Program-made: the position numbers and the translations under genes
Notes under the pieces: generated by a model
Told to the model about the DNA's origin: nothing
The model's input: the letters and a program-made list of their open reading frames with translations, nothing else
Databases searched by the model: none
Source: Bradyrhizobium barranii subsp. barranii
GTDB taxonomy: Bacteria > Pseudomonadota > Alphaproteobacteria > Rhizobiales > Xanthobacteraceae
Direction: 5' to 3'
Assembly (NCBI RefSeq): GCF_017565645.3
Contig: NZ_CP086136.1
Span: 806,001 to 870,000 of the forward strand
Length of the DNA: 64,000 nt
Part shown: positions 17,687-26,995 of the stretch, one piece after another
How the letters are laid out: each line of letters begins with the position of its first letter
Position numbering within the stretch: position 1 is the stretch's first letter

Positions 17687-18538
17687 ATGATCATCGACGG
17701 CCATCAGCATTTCTGGGATCCGTCGCGCGCCGACTATCCCTGGATGGACGCGCCGGAATTGGCCTTGATCCGCCGCGCCTTCGGCCCCGCCGATCTCGCG
17801 CCGCTGTTGAAAGCAAACGGCATCGACGCGAGCATATTGGTGCAGTGCCGCTCCGCGCTGGAGGAGACCGAGGAATTCTTGCGGATCGCGCATGCGACGC
17901 CCACGGTGATTGGCGTCGTCGGCTGGGCCGACCTGACGGACGGTGCGCTTGGCGACACGCTTGACCGCCTGCGGGCTTCGCCCGGCGGCGACAAGCTGGT
18001 CGGCATTCGTCACCAGGTGCATGACGAGGCCGATCCGGACTGGCTGCTGCGCGAGGACGTTCAACGTGGCCTCACCGCAACGTTCGCCCGCGATCTCGCC
18101 TACGATTTTCTCGTCCGCACCCGCGAATTGCCTGCCGCGATCGCAACTGCACAGGCCTTTCCGCAAGCGCGTTTCGTGCTCGACCACGCCGCAAAGCCGC
18201 CGATCGCCAATGGCGGAAGCGCCGAATGGGCCGATCGCATCGCGGCTCTCGCGGCCTGCGGTAATGTCTGGTGCAAGATTTCGGGCCTCGCGACGGAAGC
18301 GGTGTGGAGTGACTGGGACGCCGAGCGGCTGTTTCCGTTCGTCGAACATGCCGCAACGTGTTTTGGCGAGGATCGCCTGATCTTCGGCTCGGACTGGCCG
18401 GTGTGTCTGCTTGCCGGGAGTTATGGCGAGATCAAGGGGGCGCTGGAAGCGTGCCTGGCGAAGCTGGGTCCGAATGTTCGAGAGAAGGCATTTGGTGTGA
18501 ATGCGAAGAGAGCCTATCGGCTGGCAACTGCAAGCTAA
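17687..18538 (+). CDS. Amidohydrolase-family sugar lactonase (L-fuconolactonase-like)
   Basis: 283 residues. Metal and catalytic motifs of the amidohydrolase_2 lactonases are seen: DGHQHFWDP at the N-terminus, GIRHQVHDE, FVLDHAAKPP, NVWCKISGL and the terminal FGSDWPVC. These enzymes open sugar 1,4/1,5-lactones to aldonic acids. The ATG lies 4 bp after the stop of the dehydrogenase, which makes the matching lactone. It is the last gene of the operon and is followed by a long palindromic repeat. Confidence 0.9.
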   Translation: MIIDGHQHFWDPSRADYPWMDAPELALIRRAFGPADLAPLLKANGIDASILVQCRSALEETEEFLRIAHATPTVIGVVGWADLTDGALGDTLDRLRASPGGDKLVGIRHQVHDEADPDWLLREDVQRGLTATFARDLAYDFLVRTRELPAAIATAQAFPQARFVLDHAAKPPIANGGSAEWADRIAALAACGNVWCKISGLATEAVWSDWDAERLFPFVEHAATCFGEDRLIFGSDWPVCLLAGSYGEIKGALEACLAKLGPNVREKAFGVNAKRAYRLATAS

Positions 18539-18552
18539 GGGCCGGGCTCTTG

Positions 18553-18716
18553 CTTACCCTCCCCTGGAGGGGGAGGATCGATCGCGCGTAGCGCGAGCGG
18601 GGTGGGGTGATCTCTCCGCTCGGGCATCGCATCGGTGGAGAGACTGTCACCCCACCCCCTCTCACATTTCGCTGCGCTCAATGTGAGCCGACCCTCCCCC
18701 TCGAGGGGAGGGTAAG
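18553..18716. repeat. Long palindromic intergenic repeat, CTTACCCTCCCC type
   Basis: Ends are inverted: CTTACCCTCCCCTGGAGGGGGAGG at the left and TCCCCCTCGAGGGGAGGGTAAG at the right (each itself a hairpin), with an inner inverted pair GGGGTGGGGTGA / TCACCCCACCCC. It resembles the copies at 44892-45043 and, inside the ligase gene, 34260-34430. It separates convergent genes and may act as a bidirectional terminator. Confidence 0.8.
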
Positions 18717-18721
18717 AGACG

Positions 18722-19087
18722 TCACGCGCCCGCGGGCACCTGGTCCAGAAATCCCGTGATGTTCCTGATGCGGCCGTCCTTCAGCACGGCGAAGTCGGTG
18801 CCCTTGATCGGGCCGTCGACACCGTCGGGACCGAGGCCCCATGAGAAGCGGACGTGTTCGCCGTAGCCGTTGGGCTCGCCGATCAGCGTGAACTTGAAGT
18901 CGGGAAAGCGCTGCTGCACGCCCGCGATCAGCGCGTCGATGCCGTCCCGGCCGTCGCCCTTCATCAGGGGATCGACATAGCTCGCATCCGCCGTCCAGTT
19001 CTCGCTGAGCAGTTCGCGACGGCGGCCTGCGGCGCGCTCGTTCCAGAGCTCGATGTAGCGGCGGGCGATGGTGACGGGGTCGGTCAT
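18722..19087 (-). CDS. SnoaL-like / NTF2-family protein
   Basis: 121 residues, with the start IARRYIELWNERAAGRRRELL and the strand-rich C-terminus ending VLKDGRIRNITGFLDQVP, a pattern of nuclear transport factor 2-like domains. Members include small isomerases, hydrolases and polyketide cyclases acting on hydrophobic substrates. The substrate is not predictable. It appears to stand alone on the minus strand, between a palindromic repeat and the terminator of the RidA gene. Confidence 0.82.
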   Translation of the reverse strand: MTDPVTIARRYIELWNERAAGRRRELLSENWTADASYVDPLMKGDGRDGIDALIAGVQQRFPDFKFTLIGEPNGYGEHVRFSWGLGPDGVDGPIKGTDFAVLKDGRIRNITGFLDQVPAGA

Positions 19088-19180
19088 GGTGCTCTCCTTC
19101 GATGGCGCCGTGTTCGGCTGTCTCGACTATCGAAGGTTCGCACGCGCAGATCGATTACCTCGGAGGTCATGCGTACGCAG

Positions 19181-19213
19181 AAAAGAAGCGCGATGATGCT
19201 CTCATCGCGCTTC
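19181..19213 (-). terminator. Intrinsic terminator of the RidA gene
   Basis: On the minus strand a 12-bp perfect stem, GAAGCGCGATGA / TCATCGCGCTTC, loop GAGCA, is followed by TTTTC. It lies about 30 bp after the RidA stop. Confidence 0.8.
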
Positions 19214-19241
19214 GGACGTTCGCAACAATCTCAGCGCGAAT

Positions 19242-19592
19242 TTACTTCGCCGCGGTGACCATGATCTCGACGGTGTACTGAGCCGCCGCGAGCTTGGCTT
19301 CGACAGTGGCGCGAGCCGGGGTGTTGCCGGGCGAGACCCAGGCGTCCCACACCGCGTTCATCTCGGCAAAGGTCTTCATGTCGGTGATGTAGATCGTGGC
19401 CGAGAGCAGCTTCGACTTGTCGGTGCCGGCCTTGGCGAGATGGCTGTCGATGGTCGCCAGGATGTCCTGGGTCTGCTTCGTGACGCTTTCACCGGCGGCC
19501 TTGTTGGCGACGACGCCGGCGAGATAGACGGTGTTGCCGTGCACGACGACCTGGCTCATGCGCGGGCCGGTTTCGAAACGCTGAATGCTCAT
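19242..19592 (-). CDS. RidA family enamine/imine deaminase
   Basis: 116 residues of the YjgF/YER057c/UK114 family. It contains YLAGVVANKAAGESVTKQT, the subunit-interface strand, and TPARATVEAKLA with the conserved Arg that binds the substrate carboxylate. RidA proteins hydrolyse reactive 2-aminoacrylate formed by PLP enzymes; other family members have different substrates. The start is the ATG at 19592 with GGAG upstream. A terminator follows. Confidence 0.9.
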   Translation of the reverse strand: MSIQRFETGPRMSQVVVHGNTVYLAGVVANKAAGESVTKQTQDILATIDSHLAKAGTDKSKLLSATIYITDMKTFAEMNAVWDAWVSPGNTPARATVEAKLAAAQYTVEIMVTAAK

Positions 19593-19656
19593 TGGGGGAT
19601 CTCCTGGTGGGAATGGCGGCCCTGTCTAACCCAGCGCCCCCTGCTCTGCCACCCCG

Positions 19657-19687
19657 GGCACGCATGCGTTGCCAGGCACGCATGCGT
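19657..19687. repeat. Two direct copies of a GCATGC-centred 13-mer
   Basis: GGCACGCATGCGT occurs at 19657-19669 and 19675-19687, 18 bp apart centre to centre, upstream of the RidA start. ACGCATGCGT is itself a perfect palindrome, so a dimeric regulator could bind both. Function unknown. Confidence 0.5.
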
Positions 19688-19709
19688 GGCCCGCTGATGC
19701 ATGCGCCGT

Positions 19710-20627
19710 TCACGGAAATTGACTGAAAAACGACCAGATCGTCTCGGCGCCGTCGATGTCGCGGTTCTGCGGCCCGAGCAGGCTGGTTGCAACCTTCGGG
19801 AAGCGGGCATCCGGAGCGAAGCCGGGCATGCGGTGGCCGCCATGGTTGATGCGATAGAGCACGACGTCGTGCCCTTTGGGACAGCGTGAGGAGATCCGTG
19901 TGACCGTAGACTGATCCGCGGGCGCCTTCTCGGGCAAATCGGTCACCTCGGCGTCGTCGGTCTCGCAACCATTGAGCTTGCGCCAAAAAGCCAGCGTCTC
20001 TTCGGTGGACCAGAACCCGTCTGCGGCATAATAGCTCGATCCCCGTCCTCCCTCGTAGGGGACCAACGGGTCGGCCGTGCCGTTGATGAGCAGCATCGGC
20101 AGCGGCCGCGATGGATGGCAAGTGACTGCGGCCTCATCCGTGAGGTTCATGATCACGCTCGCGCCCGCCGCAAACAGATCGGCGCGCGCGCAAACCAGCG
20201 TCATCGCCATGGCGCCGCCATTGGAGATGCCGGCGACATAGACACGCTTCGGGTCCGCCGTGCCGTTCGTCACCAGCGACTCGACCAGCTTTGCGATGAA
20301 GGCGATGTCGTCGGTGCCCTCGGGCGGGCCACGCAGCGCTGGTCCAGCCTTGGTCCGCGCATCGGCCCAGGCATGGTTGAGGCCATCAGGGAAGACCACG
20401 GCAAAACCTTCGCGCTTCGCGACCTGTGGCCACGCCGTTCGCGCGACCATGTCGGCGCCGCGCTGGGTCTTGCCGTGCAGCACGACCACGAGCGGCACCA
20501 GCCGCTTCGCCGGCAGTTGCGCGGTGTAGGATCGCTTCACGCCGTTGACGTCGATCGTATCGGCGGATGCGGCCGAGGCTGCGGCCAATGCCGCAAGAAG
20601 CGCCCCGATCTGCATCCACCTCCGCAT
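19710..20627 (-). CDS. Secreted alpha/beta-hydrolase, PHB depolymerase/feruloyl esterase (LpqC) family
   Basis: 305 residues with a signal peptide (cleavage after ASA near residue 22). The catalytic Ser lies in GISNGGAMA, the oxyanion region is VVVLHGKTQRGADM, the Asp is in INGTADPLVPY and the His in INHGGHRMPG. This family includes poly(3-hydroxybutyrate) depolymerases and feruloyl esterases. Here the enzyme is exported and has a single catalytic domain with no substrate-binding module. It ends just upstream of the RidA gene and may follow the FAD oxidoreductase in a transcript (3 bp gap). Confidence 0.85.
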   Translation of the reverse strand: MRRWMQIGALLAALAAASAASADTIDVNGVKRSYTAQLPAKRLVPLVVVLHGKTQRGADMVARTAWPQVAKREGFAVVFPDGLNHAWADARTKAGPALRGPPEGTDDIAFIAKLVESLVTNGTADPKRVYVAGISNGGAMAMTLVCARADLFAAGASVIMNLTDEAAVTCHPSRPLPMLLINGTADPLVPYEGGRGSSYYAADGFWSTEETLAFWRKLNGCETDDAEVTDLPEKAPADQSTVTRISSRCPKGHDVVLYRINHGGHRMPGFAPDARFPKVATSLLGPQNRDIDGAETIWSFFSQFP

Positions 20628-20630
20628 GAT

Positions 20631-22289
20631 CTAGCCCACGGCCTTCGCCGCGGCGCGGCCGGCATTGCGGCCCGAGAACAGGCAGCCGCCGAGGAAGGTG
20701 CCTTCCAGCGAGCGATAGCCGTGCACGCCGCCGCCGCCGAAGCCTGCGGCTTCGCCGACCGCATAGAGGCCGGGAATGACGCTGCCCTCGCTGCCGAACA
20801 CGCGCGAGTCGAGATCGGTCTCGAAACCGCCCAACGTCTTGCGGGTGAGGATGTTGAGCTTGACCGCGATCAGCGGTCCCTGCGCGGGATCGAGGATGCG
20901 GTGCGGAGAGGCCGTGCGGATCAGCTTGTCGCCGATATAGCGCCGCGCATTGTGGATGTTCATCACCTGCGCATCCTTGACGTAGGGATTGGCGATCTCG
21001 CGGTCGCGCGCCTCGATCTGCATCCTGACGTGCTCGAGCTTGAGGAGGTCGCTGCCGGCGAGCTTGTTCATGGCCGCGACGAGATCCTCGATCTTGTCGC
21101 GTACGATGAAGTCGACACCATGGCTTTTGAATGCCTCCACCGGCGCTAGCGCGCCCTTGTTGGTGGCGCGGCGCAGGGTCATCCGCCAGCTCTTGCCGGT
21201 CAGATCAGGATTCTGCTCCGAGCCCGACAGCGCAAATTCCTTCTTGATGATGCTCTGGGTCAGGATGAACCAGGAATAATCATAGCCGGTGGACATGATG
21301 TACTGGAGCTGGCCGAGCGTGTCGGAGCCGGGAAACAACGGCGCCGGCAGCCGCGTGCCTGTTGCGTCGAACCACATCGAGGACGGGCCGGGCAGGATGC
21401 GGATGCCGTGGCGCGGCCAGATTGGATTCCAGTTCTGGATGCCTTCGACATAATGCCACATGCGGTCGCGGTTGATCAGCCGCGCGCCCGATTTCTCGGT
21501 GATGCCGATCATGCGGCCGTCGACATGCTCGGGCACGCCGGAGATCATGAACTTCGGCGGCTCGCCGAGCCGCTTCGGCCAGTTCTGCCGCACCAGCTCG
21601 TGATTGCCGCCGATGCCGCCGGACGCCACGATCACGGCCTGTGCTTTCAGCGCGAACTCGCCGACCACGTTGCGCGACGAGCTCTTGCCACGCTCGACAT
21701 TGTCAGGGGCGAGCACGGCGCCGCTGATGCCGTCCACCGTGCCGTTGGTGATGGAGAGCGCATCGACGCGATGGCGGAACCTGAAGGTCAGCCGGCCGCT
21801 CTTCATGGCCTCGCGCGCGCGGCGCTCGAACGGCTCGACGATGCCGGGGCCGGTTCCCCAGGTGACGTGGAAGCGCGGCACCGAATTGCCGTGGCCCATC
21901 GCGTCGTAGCCGCCGCGCTCGGCCCAGCCGACCACCGGGAAGATGCGATGCCCCATCGCGCGCAGCCAGTCGCGTTTCTCGCCCGCCGCAAACGCCACAT
22001 AGGCCTCGCCCCACTGGCGCGGCCAGAAATCCTCGTCGCGGTCGAAGCCGGCGGTGCCGATCCAGTCCTGCATGGCGAGGTCGAAGGAATCCTTGATGCC
22101 GAGCCGGCGCTGCTCCGGCGAATTGACCAGGAACAGGCCGCCGAACGACCAGAACGCCTGGCCGCCGAGCGACTGCTCGCCTTCCTGGTCGACCACGATC
22201 ACCCGCTTGCCGGCGTCGGCGATCTCGGTTGCGGCCACCAGTCCCGATAGTCCCGCACCGACGACGATGACGTCTGTCTCTTCAGCCAT
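20631..22289 (-). CDS. FAD-dependent oxidoreductase (flavocytochrome c/3-ketosteroid dehydrogenase-like)
   Basis: 552 residues. The N-terminal Rossmann motif is VIVVGAGLSGLVAATEIADAG, and a C-terminal FAD motif reads GLYAVGEAAGFGGGGVHGYRSLEGTFLGGCLFSGRNAG, the signature of the FAD_binding_2 (KsdD/FrdA-like) group. It is an intracellular dehydrogenase with unknown substrate; many Bradyrhizobium relatives carry it as an 'FAD-binding dehydrogenase'. It is probably co-transcribed with the esterase that begins 3 bp downstream. Confidence 0.88.
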   Translation of the reverse strand: MAEETDVIVVGAGLSGLVAATEIADAGKRVIVVDQEGEQSLGGQAFWSFGGLFLVNSPEQRRLGIKDSFDLAMQDWIGTAGFDRDEDFWPRQWGEAYVAFAAGEKRDWLRAMGHRIFPVVGWAERGGYDAMGHGNSVPRFHVTWGTGPGIVEPFERRAREAMKSGRLTFRFRHRVDALSITNGTVDGISGAVLAPDNVERGKSSSRNVVGEFALKAQAVIVASGGIGGNHELVRQNWPKRLGEPPKFMISGVPEHVDGRMIGITEKSGARLINRDRMWHYVEGIQNWNPIWPRHGIRILPGPSSMWFDATGTRLPAPLFPGSDTLGQLQYIMSTGYDYSWFILTQSIIKKEFALSGSEQNPDLTGKSWRMTLRRATNKGALAPVEAFKSHGVDFIVRDKIEDLVAAMNKLAGSDLLKLEHVRMQIEARDREIANPYVKDAQVMNIHNARRYIGDKLIRTASPHRILDPAQGPLIAVKLNILTRKTLGGFETDLDSRVFGSEGSVIPGLYAVGEAAGFGGGGVHGYRSLEGTFLGGCLFSGRNAGRAAAKAVG

Positions 22290-22539
22290 AGGTTCCCCCC
22301 TGTAGTTACCCGGGATTGAAGCCAGCGGTTGCAGCTGAGATCAAGGGTGTGGCGCATAAGGCATCGTTAACTTGTTCCGCTTTGGGATTAGGGCCGTCCG
22401 ACTGCAGCGCGGGCGCAACACTGGATTTGAATTTGTTTTGAGCCAGCCGGCGTGCCTAGACAAAACCACGGTTACGACGGACGCTAGCAACGCATCACCA
22501 CCTGACACGCAGATTCGAATTCGACTGGGGCGGGGGACA

Positions 22540-23061
22540 ATGAAGTTTCTGACGGGGTTGCTCGCGGCGGTTCTCCTGATCGCGGGCATGGGGGCTTCTC
22601 ACGCAGTGGTTCGGATTGCGGATGACCGCGGTGGCCGGATCGGAACCTACGTCGACAGGTACCAGGATCTGCGCCAGTCAGGCGACACCGTTATCATCGA
22701 CGGCCTCTGTGCCTCGGCCTGCACCATCGTCCTCGGCGCCATTCCGCGCGACCGCATCTGTGTGACCTCGCACGCGACCCTCGGCTTCCACGCCGCCTGG
22801 GATTTTGGCGCCAACGGCCGTGCGGTGACCAACTCCGAAGCGACCCAGATGCTCTATGCGATGTATCCCTCGCAGGTGAAGCGCTGGATCAACCAGCGCG
22901 GCGGCCTCACTCCGCACATGCTCTTCCTGAGGGGCAAGCAGCTCCAGGCCATGTACAAGCCCTGCTACCTCGACGCGCAGGCCTCGACCAACCGACCCCT
23001 GCGCCGGGCTCTCCCGCAAGCGGAAGAGCTGGAGTCCGCTCGGGGCCAGCTGCTTCGCTGA
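22540..23061 (+). CDS. Periplasmic ClpP/crotonase-like protein of unknown function
   Basis: 173 residues with a signal peptide (MKFLTGLLAAVLLIAGMGASHA). The mature part begins VVRIADDRGGRIGTYVDRY and contains TVIIDGLCASACTIVLGAI followed by SHATLGFHAAW, which resembles the nucleophile and histidine strands of ClpP-type Ser proteases (COG3904-like periplasmic proteins). Four cysteines could form disulfides. ATG 22540 is preceded by GGGGGA. Proteolysis has not been shown for these proteins. It is divergent from the FAD oxidoreductase. Confidence 0.7.
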   Translation: MKFLTGLLAAVLLIAGMGASHAVVRIADDRGGRIGTYVDRYQDLRQSGDTVIIDGLCASACTIVLGAIPRDRICVTSHATLGFHAAWDFGANGRAVTNSEATQMLYAMYPSQVKRWINQRGGLTPHMLFLRGKQLQAMYKPCYLDAQASTNRPLRRALPQAEELESARGQLLR

Positions 23062-23182
23062 CGTCATCGGCGCGATCTGATTCCGGGAAGTATTCCTTGG
23101 AGCTCCCGCGGCGCTTGCCCGGGCCCAGGCCAACGCCTATTTGAATGGCAAGGGAACCGGGGCCTTCGCCCCGATCGTTGTC

Positions 23183-23377
23183 ATGGCTCAACCACTGCAC
23201 CCGGCCCAACCGCTACAGGACAATTCGCCCACTGCCGGCCGGCTGCCGTTCGTGCTGCTGTTGGCTGGCGCGGGGATCGGCGGTCTGGTCGTGCTCGGCG
23301 CGCTGGCGCTCTGGTTCCACTACGGCAGCCAGGTGTTCTTCGAAATGATCAGGACCGGCTTTGCCGCCTGCTTCTGA
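23183..23377 (+). CDS. Small single-span membrane protein upstream of Sco
   Basis: 64 residues from the ATG at 23183. It has one long hydrophobic segment (LPFVLLLAGAGIGGLVVLGALALWF) with a short Pro/Gln-rich N-terminus, and ends TGFAACF. A TTG at 23141 would add 14 residues. It ends 24 bp before the Sco gene and is therefore probably in the same transcript, possibly linked to cytochrome oxidase assembly. No family recognised. Confidence 0.6.
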   Translation: MAQPLHPAQPLQDNSPTAGRLPFVLLLAGAGIGGLVVLGALALWFHYGSQVFFEMIRTGFAACF

Positions 23378-23401
23378 CCTGCGACAGGAAGTTTTCCGCT
23401 C

Positions 23402-23992
23402 ATGAGCTCCACCGCCCGTCCGCTGGTGATCGCGACCGCCTTCGCTGCAAGCCTCGTCGTCGGACTGCTGATCGTGTTCTGGGCGATGGGCGGGGTCAGC
23501 AAGGTGGCGCAGCCCGCCGCGATCGGCGGCCCGTTCCAGCTCACCGACCAGCACGGCAAGGCCGTCACCGACAAGAACCTGAAGGGCAAGCCGACCCTGA
23601 TCTTCTTCGGCTATACCCATTGCCCCGACGTCTGCCCGACCTCGTTGTTCGAGATTTCGGAGGTGCTGCGCGCGATGGGCAAGGATGCCGACAAGGTCAA
23701 TGCCGTCTTCATCTCGGTCGATCCCGAGCGCGATACGCCGGCGACGATGAAGGACTATCTGTCGAGCTTCGACCCGCACCTCGAAGGGCTCAGCGGCGAC
23801 CCCGCCGAGACCGCCAAGGTGATCACCTCCTACCGGGTCTATGCCAAGAAGGTCCCGACCAAGGACGGCGACTACACCATGGACCACACCGCGCTGATCT
23901 ACCTGATGGACCGCGACGGGCGGTTCGTATCGCCGTTCAACATGAAGCGGACGCCGGAAGAGGCCGCGGCCGATTTGAAGCGGTATCTCTGA
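23402..23992 (+). CDS. SCO1/SenC family copper chaperone for cytochrome c oxidase
   Basis: 196 residues, with an N-terminal membrane anchor (residues 8-30) and a thioredoxin-like domain facing the periplasm. The copper-binding CPDVCP motif and the distant His in TMDHTALIYL are present. Sco proteins deliver copper to, or reduce thiols of, the CuA site of cytochrome oxidase. The segment IFFGYTHCPDVCPTSL and SVDPERDTPATMKDYL are typical. The length is normal. Confidence 0.93.
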   Translation: MSSTARPLVIATAFAASLVVGLLIVFWAMGGVSKVAQPAAIGGPFQLTDQHGKAVTDKNLKGKPTLIFFGYTHCPDVCPTSLFEISEVLRAMGKDADKVNAVFISVDPERDTPATMKDYLSSFDPHLEGLSGDPAETAKVITSYRVYAKKVPTKDGDYTMDHTALIYLMDRDGRFVSPFNMKRTPEEAAADLKRYL

Positions 23993-24022
23993 GGGCCCTT
24001 TCGGGCGCAGTCCTCTCCACAT

Positions 24023-24147
24023 CGTCATGGCTGGGCTTGTCCCGGCCATCCACGTTCTTCGGAGGGTGCTAATGTTCGTGGATGCCCGGGCCTTCGCCTC
24101 GCCGGAGGGGCTTCGGCCCCGCAGGCGGGACAAGCCCGGGCATGACG
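24023..24147. repeat. Palindromic intergenic repeat, CGTCATG...CATGACG type
   Basis: Inverted ends CGTCATGGCTGGGCTTGTCCCGGCC and GGACAAGCCCGGGCATGACG, with inner ATCCACG / CGTGGAT. The right part carries an extra GCC-rich insertion (ggccttcgcctcgccggagg). Same family as 40866, 51799 and 63482. Confidence 0.85.
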
Positions 24148-24247
24148 GCTGAGAGACCTTTACCCATCCCGCAATCGGCGCTCGCGTTCCCGGCGGGATG
24201 GTCTATAACGCCTTCCGATCCCAACGAAATTCGTTCATTTCCCGCCG

Positions 24248-25183
24248 ATGGCCCCGTCGCGACAGGCAAAATCGTCCAAAACCGTGTGCCGCGTCCTGAC
24301 CGGGCTGGTCGTCGGTGCTTGCCTTCTCGCAGGCCTGCCCTCCGCAAAGGCCCAGGCCCCGGCCAAGCAGCCTCCGGCGGCACCCCAGGCCACGCCGCAG
24401 GTCGCGCCTCAGGCGGCCCCGCAGGCCGTGCCCGGCTTCTGGGACCCGCGGCGGCGGCCGGAGCGGCCCGACCTGTCGCGCCTGACCGTGATCCGCTTCC
24501 TGACCGAGACCGACTATCCGCCGTTCAACTACACCGGCGCCGACGGCAATCCGGCCGGCTTCAACGTCGATCTCGCCCGCGCGCTGTGCGAGGAGATCAA
24601 GGTCACCTGCACGGTGCAGATGCGCCGCTTCGAGACCCTGGTCGACGCGCTCTCCTCCAACCGGGGCGATGCCATCATCGCCTCGATGGCGGTGAGTCCG
24701 CAGCTCCGCGTCCGCGTCGATTTCACCGACCCCTATTATCGCGTGCCGGCGCGCTTCGCCTCGCGCAAGGATGCGGTGATGCCGGAGATCCGGCCCGAAT
24801 ATCTCGAGGGCAAGAAAGTCGGCGTCATCGCCGGCTCTGCGCACGAAGCGTACCTCAAGGCGATGTTCACCGACGCCGAGCTGCATCCCTATCCCAACGA
24901 CGACGCGATGCGCGCCGCCTTGCGCAAGGGCGAGGTCGACTTCATCTTCGGCGACGCCATCTCGCTGGCGTTCTGGATCAACGGCACGGATTCCGGCGAT
25001 TGCTGCGCCTTCTCTGGCGGCCCCTTCGTCGAGAGCCGCTTCTTCGGCGAGGGCATCGGCATCGCCGTCCGCAAGGGCAACGACGTGCTGCGCCAGGCCC
25101 TGAACTGGGCCCTGTTCCGCGTCTGGGAGAAAGGCCGCTACACCGATCTGTGGCTGCGGTATTTTTCGGTGAGCCCGTTTTAG
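24248..25183 (+). CDS. Periplasmic solute-binding protein, family 3
   Basis: 311 residues. It has a signal peptide (VLTGLVVGACLLAGLPSAKAQ) and a Pro/Ala/Gln-rich linker (residues 36-60). Then comes a family 3 domain: VIRFLTETDYPPFNYTGADGNPAGFNVDLARALCEE and ISSMAVSP-like IIASMAVSPQLR VRVDFTDPYY. This family binds polar amino acids and similar solutes. No permease or ATPase genes are adjacent, so it is an orphan and could instead be a receptor. The start ATG lies within a possible longer frame but the signal peptide supports 24248. Confidence 0.85.
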   Translation: MAPSRQAKSSKTVCRVLTGLVVGACLLAGLPSAKAQAPAKQPPAAPQATPQVAPQAAPQAVPGFWDPRRRPERPDLSRLTVIRFLTETDYPPFNYTGADGNPAGFNVDLARALCEEIKVTCTVQMRRFETLVDALSSNRGDAIIASMAVSPQLRVRVDFTDPYYRVPARFASRKDAVMPEIRPEYLEGKKVGVIAGSAHEAYLKAMFTDAELHPYPNDDAMRAALRKGEVDFIFGDAISLAFWINGTDSGDCCAFSGGPFVESRFFGEGIGIAVRKGNDVLRQALNWALFRVWEKGRYTDLWLRYFSVSPF

Positions 25184-25186
25184 TGC

Positions 25187-25267
25187 CGTAGGGTGGGCAA
25201 AGGCGCGCTAGCGCCGTGCCCACCGTCTTTGGCAGTGGTGGGCACGCTTCGCTTTGCCCACCCTACG
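25187..25267. repeat. Palindromic intergenic repeat, CGTAGGGTGGGCAAAG type
   Basis: Left CGTAGGGTGGGCAAAGGCGC and right GCGAAGCGTGCCCACC-family arm ending CTTTGCCCACCCTACG form a perfect terminal inverted repeat of 16 bp. A second copy lies at 38108-38201. It fills the gap before lysK. Confidence 0.85.
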
Positions 25268-25342
25268 AATCCACGATAAAGGCGCTGCTACTTTTGCATT
25301 CTGCCCGGAAATCGCTATTTTCCGCGGCCCGGAGGCCCCTGA

Positions 25343-26983
25343 ATGTCTGTCATCGATCTTGCCGCGAACCCGAGCGACCTGCGTGCGCTCGCAGAACAAT
25401 CCAACGCCTGGCCGTTCGAGCAGGCGAAGGCCATTGTCGCGCGGCTGAAGAAAAGCCCGAAGGACGAGGTGCTGTTCGAGACCGGTTACGGCCCGTCCGG
25501 CCTGCCGCATATCGGCACGTTCGGTGAGGTCGCGCGCACCTCGATGGTGCGCCATGCCTTCCGCGTGCTGACCGAGGACAAGGTCAAGACGCGCCTGCTG
25601 GCGTTCTCCGACGACATGGACGGCCTGCGCAAGGTGCCTGACAACGTGTCGAATAAGGCACCTCTGGAAGCCAATCTCGGCAAGCCGCTGACGCGCGTGC
25701 CCGACCCGTTCGGCACGCATGACAGTTTTGGCGCGCACAACAACGCGCGGCTGCGCGCGTTCCTCGATCATTTCGGCTTCGACTACGAGTTCGCGAGTTC
25801 GACCGACTATTACACGTCCGGCCGCTTCGACGCGACGTTGCTGAAGATGTTAGCTGCCTACGACAAGGTGATGGCGATCATCCTGCCGACGCTCGGCCCC
25901 GATCGCCGCGCGACCTATTCGCCGTTCCTGCCGATCAGCAAGACGACGGGGGTCGTGCTTCAGGTGCCGATGATCCGGCGCGACGTCGCGGCGGGCACCG
26001 TGACCTATGTCGATCCGGACACGAACCAGGAAGTCGAGACGCCGGTGACGGGCGGCAACGTCAAGTGCCAGTGGAAGGCCGACTGGGCGATGCGCTGGGT
26101 CGCGCTCGGCGTCGACTACGAGATGGCCGGCAAGGATCTCATCGACTCCGTGAAGCTGTCAGGCGCGATCGCCAAGGCGCTCGGCGCCACGCCGCCCGAA
26201 GGCTTCAACTACGAGCTTTTCCTCGACGACAAGGGCCAGAAGATCTCGAAGTCGAAGGGCAACGGCCTCACCATCGACGAATGGCTGCGCTACGCCTCGC
26301 CGGAATCGCTGTCGCTGTTCATGTATCGCGAGCCGAAGGCGGCCAAGCGGCTGTATTTCGATGTCATCCCGCGCAATGTCGACGACTACCAGCAGTTCAT
26401 CGACGGCTTTGCGAAGCAGGATGGCAAGCAGCAGCTCGGCAATCCGGTCTGGCACATCCACAACGGCCATCCGCCGAAGGGCGACATGCCCGTCACGTTC
26501 CAGCTCCTCTTGACACTGGTGTCGTCGTCGAACGCGGAAAATGCCGAGACGCTGTGGGGCTTCATCGGCCGCTATCGTTCCGGCGTCAGCCCGCAGACGC
26601 ATCCGAAGCTCGATGCGATGGTCGGCTATGCCATCAACTATTATCGTGACTTCGTGGCGCCGACGAAGCAGTTCCGCGAGCCGACCGAGGTTGAGCGCGC
26701 CGCGTTGCAGGATCTGCGCGATGCGCTGTCGCAGCTTCCGCAGGAATCCTCGGCCGAGGACATCCAGAACGTCGTCTACGAGATCGGCCGCCGCGAGCCG
26801 TTCCTCGACCAGGTCAAGAAGGGCAAGGACGGCCGTCCGGGCGTGACGCTCGACTGGTTCAACATGCTCTACCAGGTGCTGCTCGGACAGGAGAAGGGCC
26901 CGCGCTTCGGCTCCTTCGTTGCGGTCTACGGCGTGCAGAACGCGGTGAACATGATCGACGGCGCGCTGGCGCGCAGCGCGTAG
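25343..26983 (+). CDS. lysK: Lysyl-tRNA synthetase, class I
   Basis: 546 residues; charges tRNA-Lys with lysine. It is the class I (archaeal-type) enzyme, not the class II LysS: the HIGH signature appears as PHIGTFGE and KMSKS as KISKSKGNG, with the catalytic Rossmann fold near [13 protein letters not shown]. Class I enzymes are normal in alphaproteobacteria. It is preceded and followed by palindromic repeats and is likely monocistronic. Confidence 0.94.
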   Translation: MSVIDLAANPSDLRALAEQSNAWPFEQAKAIVARLKKSPKDEVLFETGYGPSGLPHIGTFGEVARTSMVRHAFRVLTEDKVKTRLLAFSDDMDGLRKVPDNVSNKAPLEANLGKPLTRVPDPFGTHDSFGAHNNARLRAFLDHFGFDYEFASSTDYYTSGRFDATLLKMLAAYDKVMAIILPTLGPDRRATYSPFLPISKTTGVVLQVPMIRRDVAAGTVTYVDPDTNQEVETPVTGGNVKCQWKADWAMRWVALGVDYEMAGKDLIDSVKLSGAIAKALGATPPEGFNYELFLDDKGQKISKSKGNGLTIDEWLRYASPESLSLFMYREPKAAKRLYFDVIPRNVDDYQQFIDGFAKQDGKQQLGNPVWHIHNGHPPKGDMPVTFQLLLTLVSSSNAENAETLWGFIGRYRSGVSPQTHPKLDAMVGYAINYYRDFVAPTKQFREPTEVERAALQDLRDALSQLPQESSAEDIQNVVYEIGRREPFLDQVKKGKDGRPGVTLDWFNMLYQVLLGQEKGPRFGSFVAVYGVQNAVNMIDGALARSA

Positions 26984-26995
26984 TAGATGCCGTAC

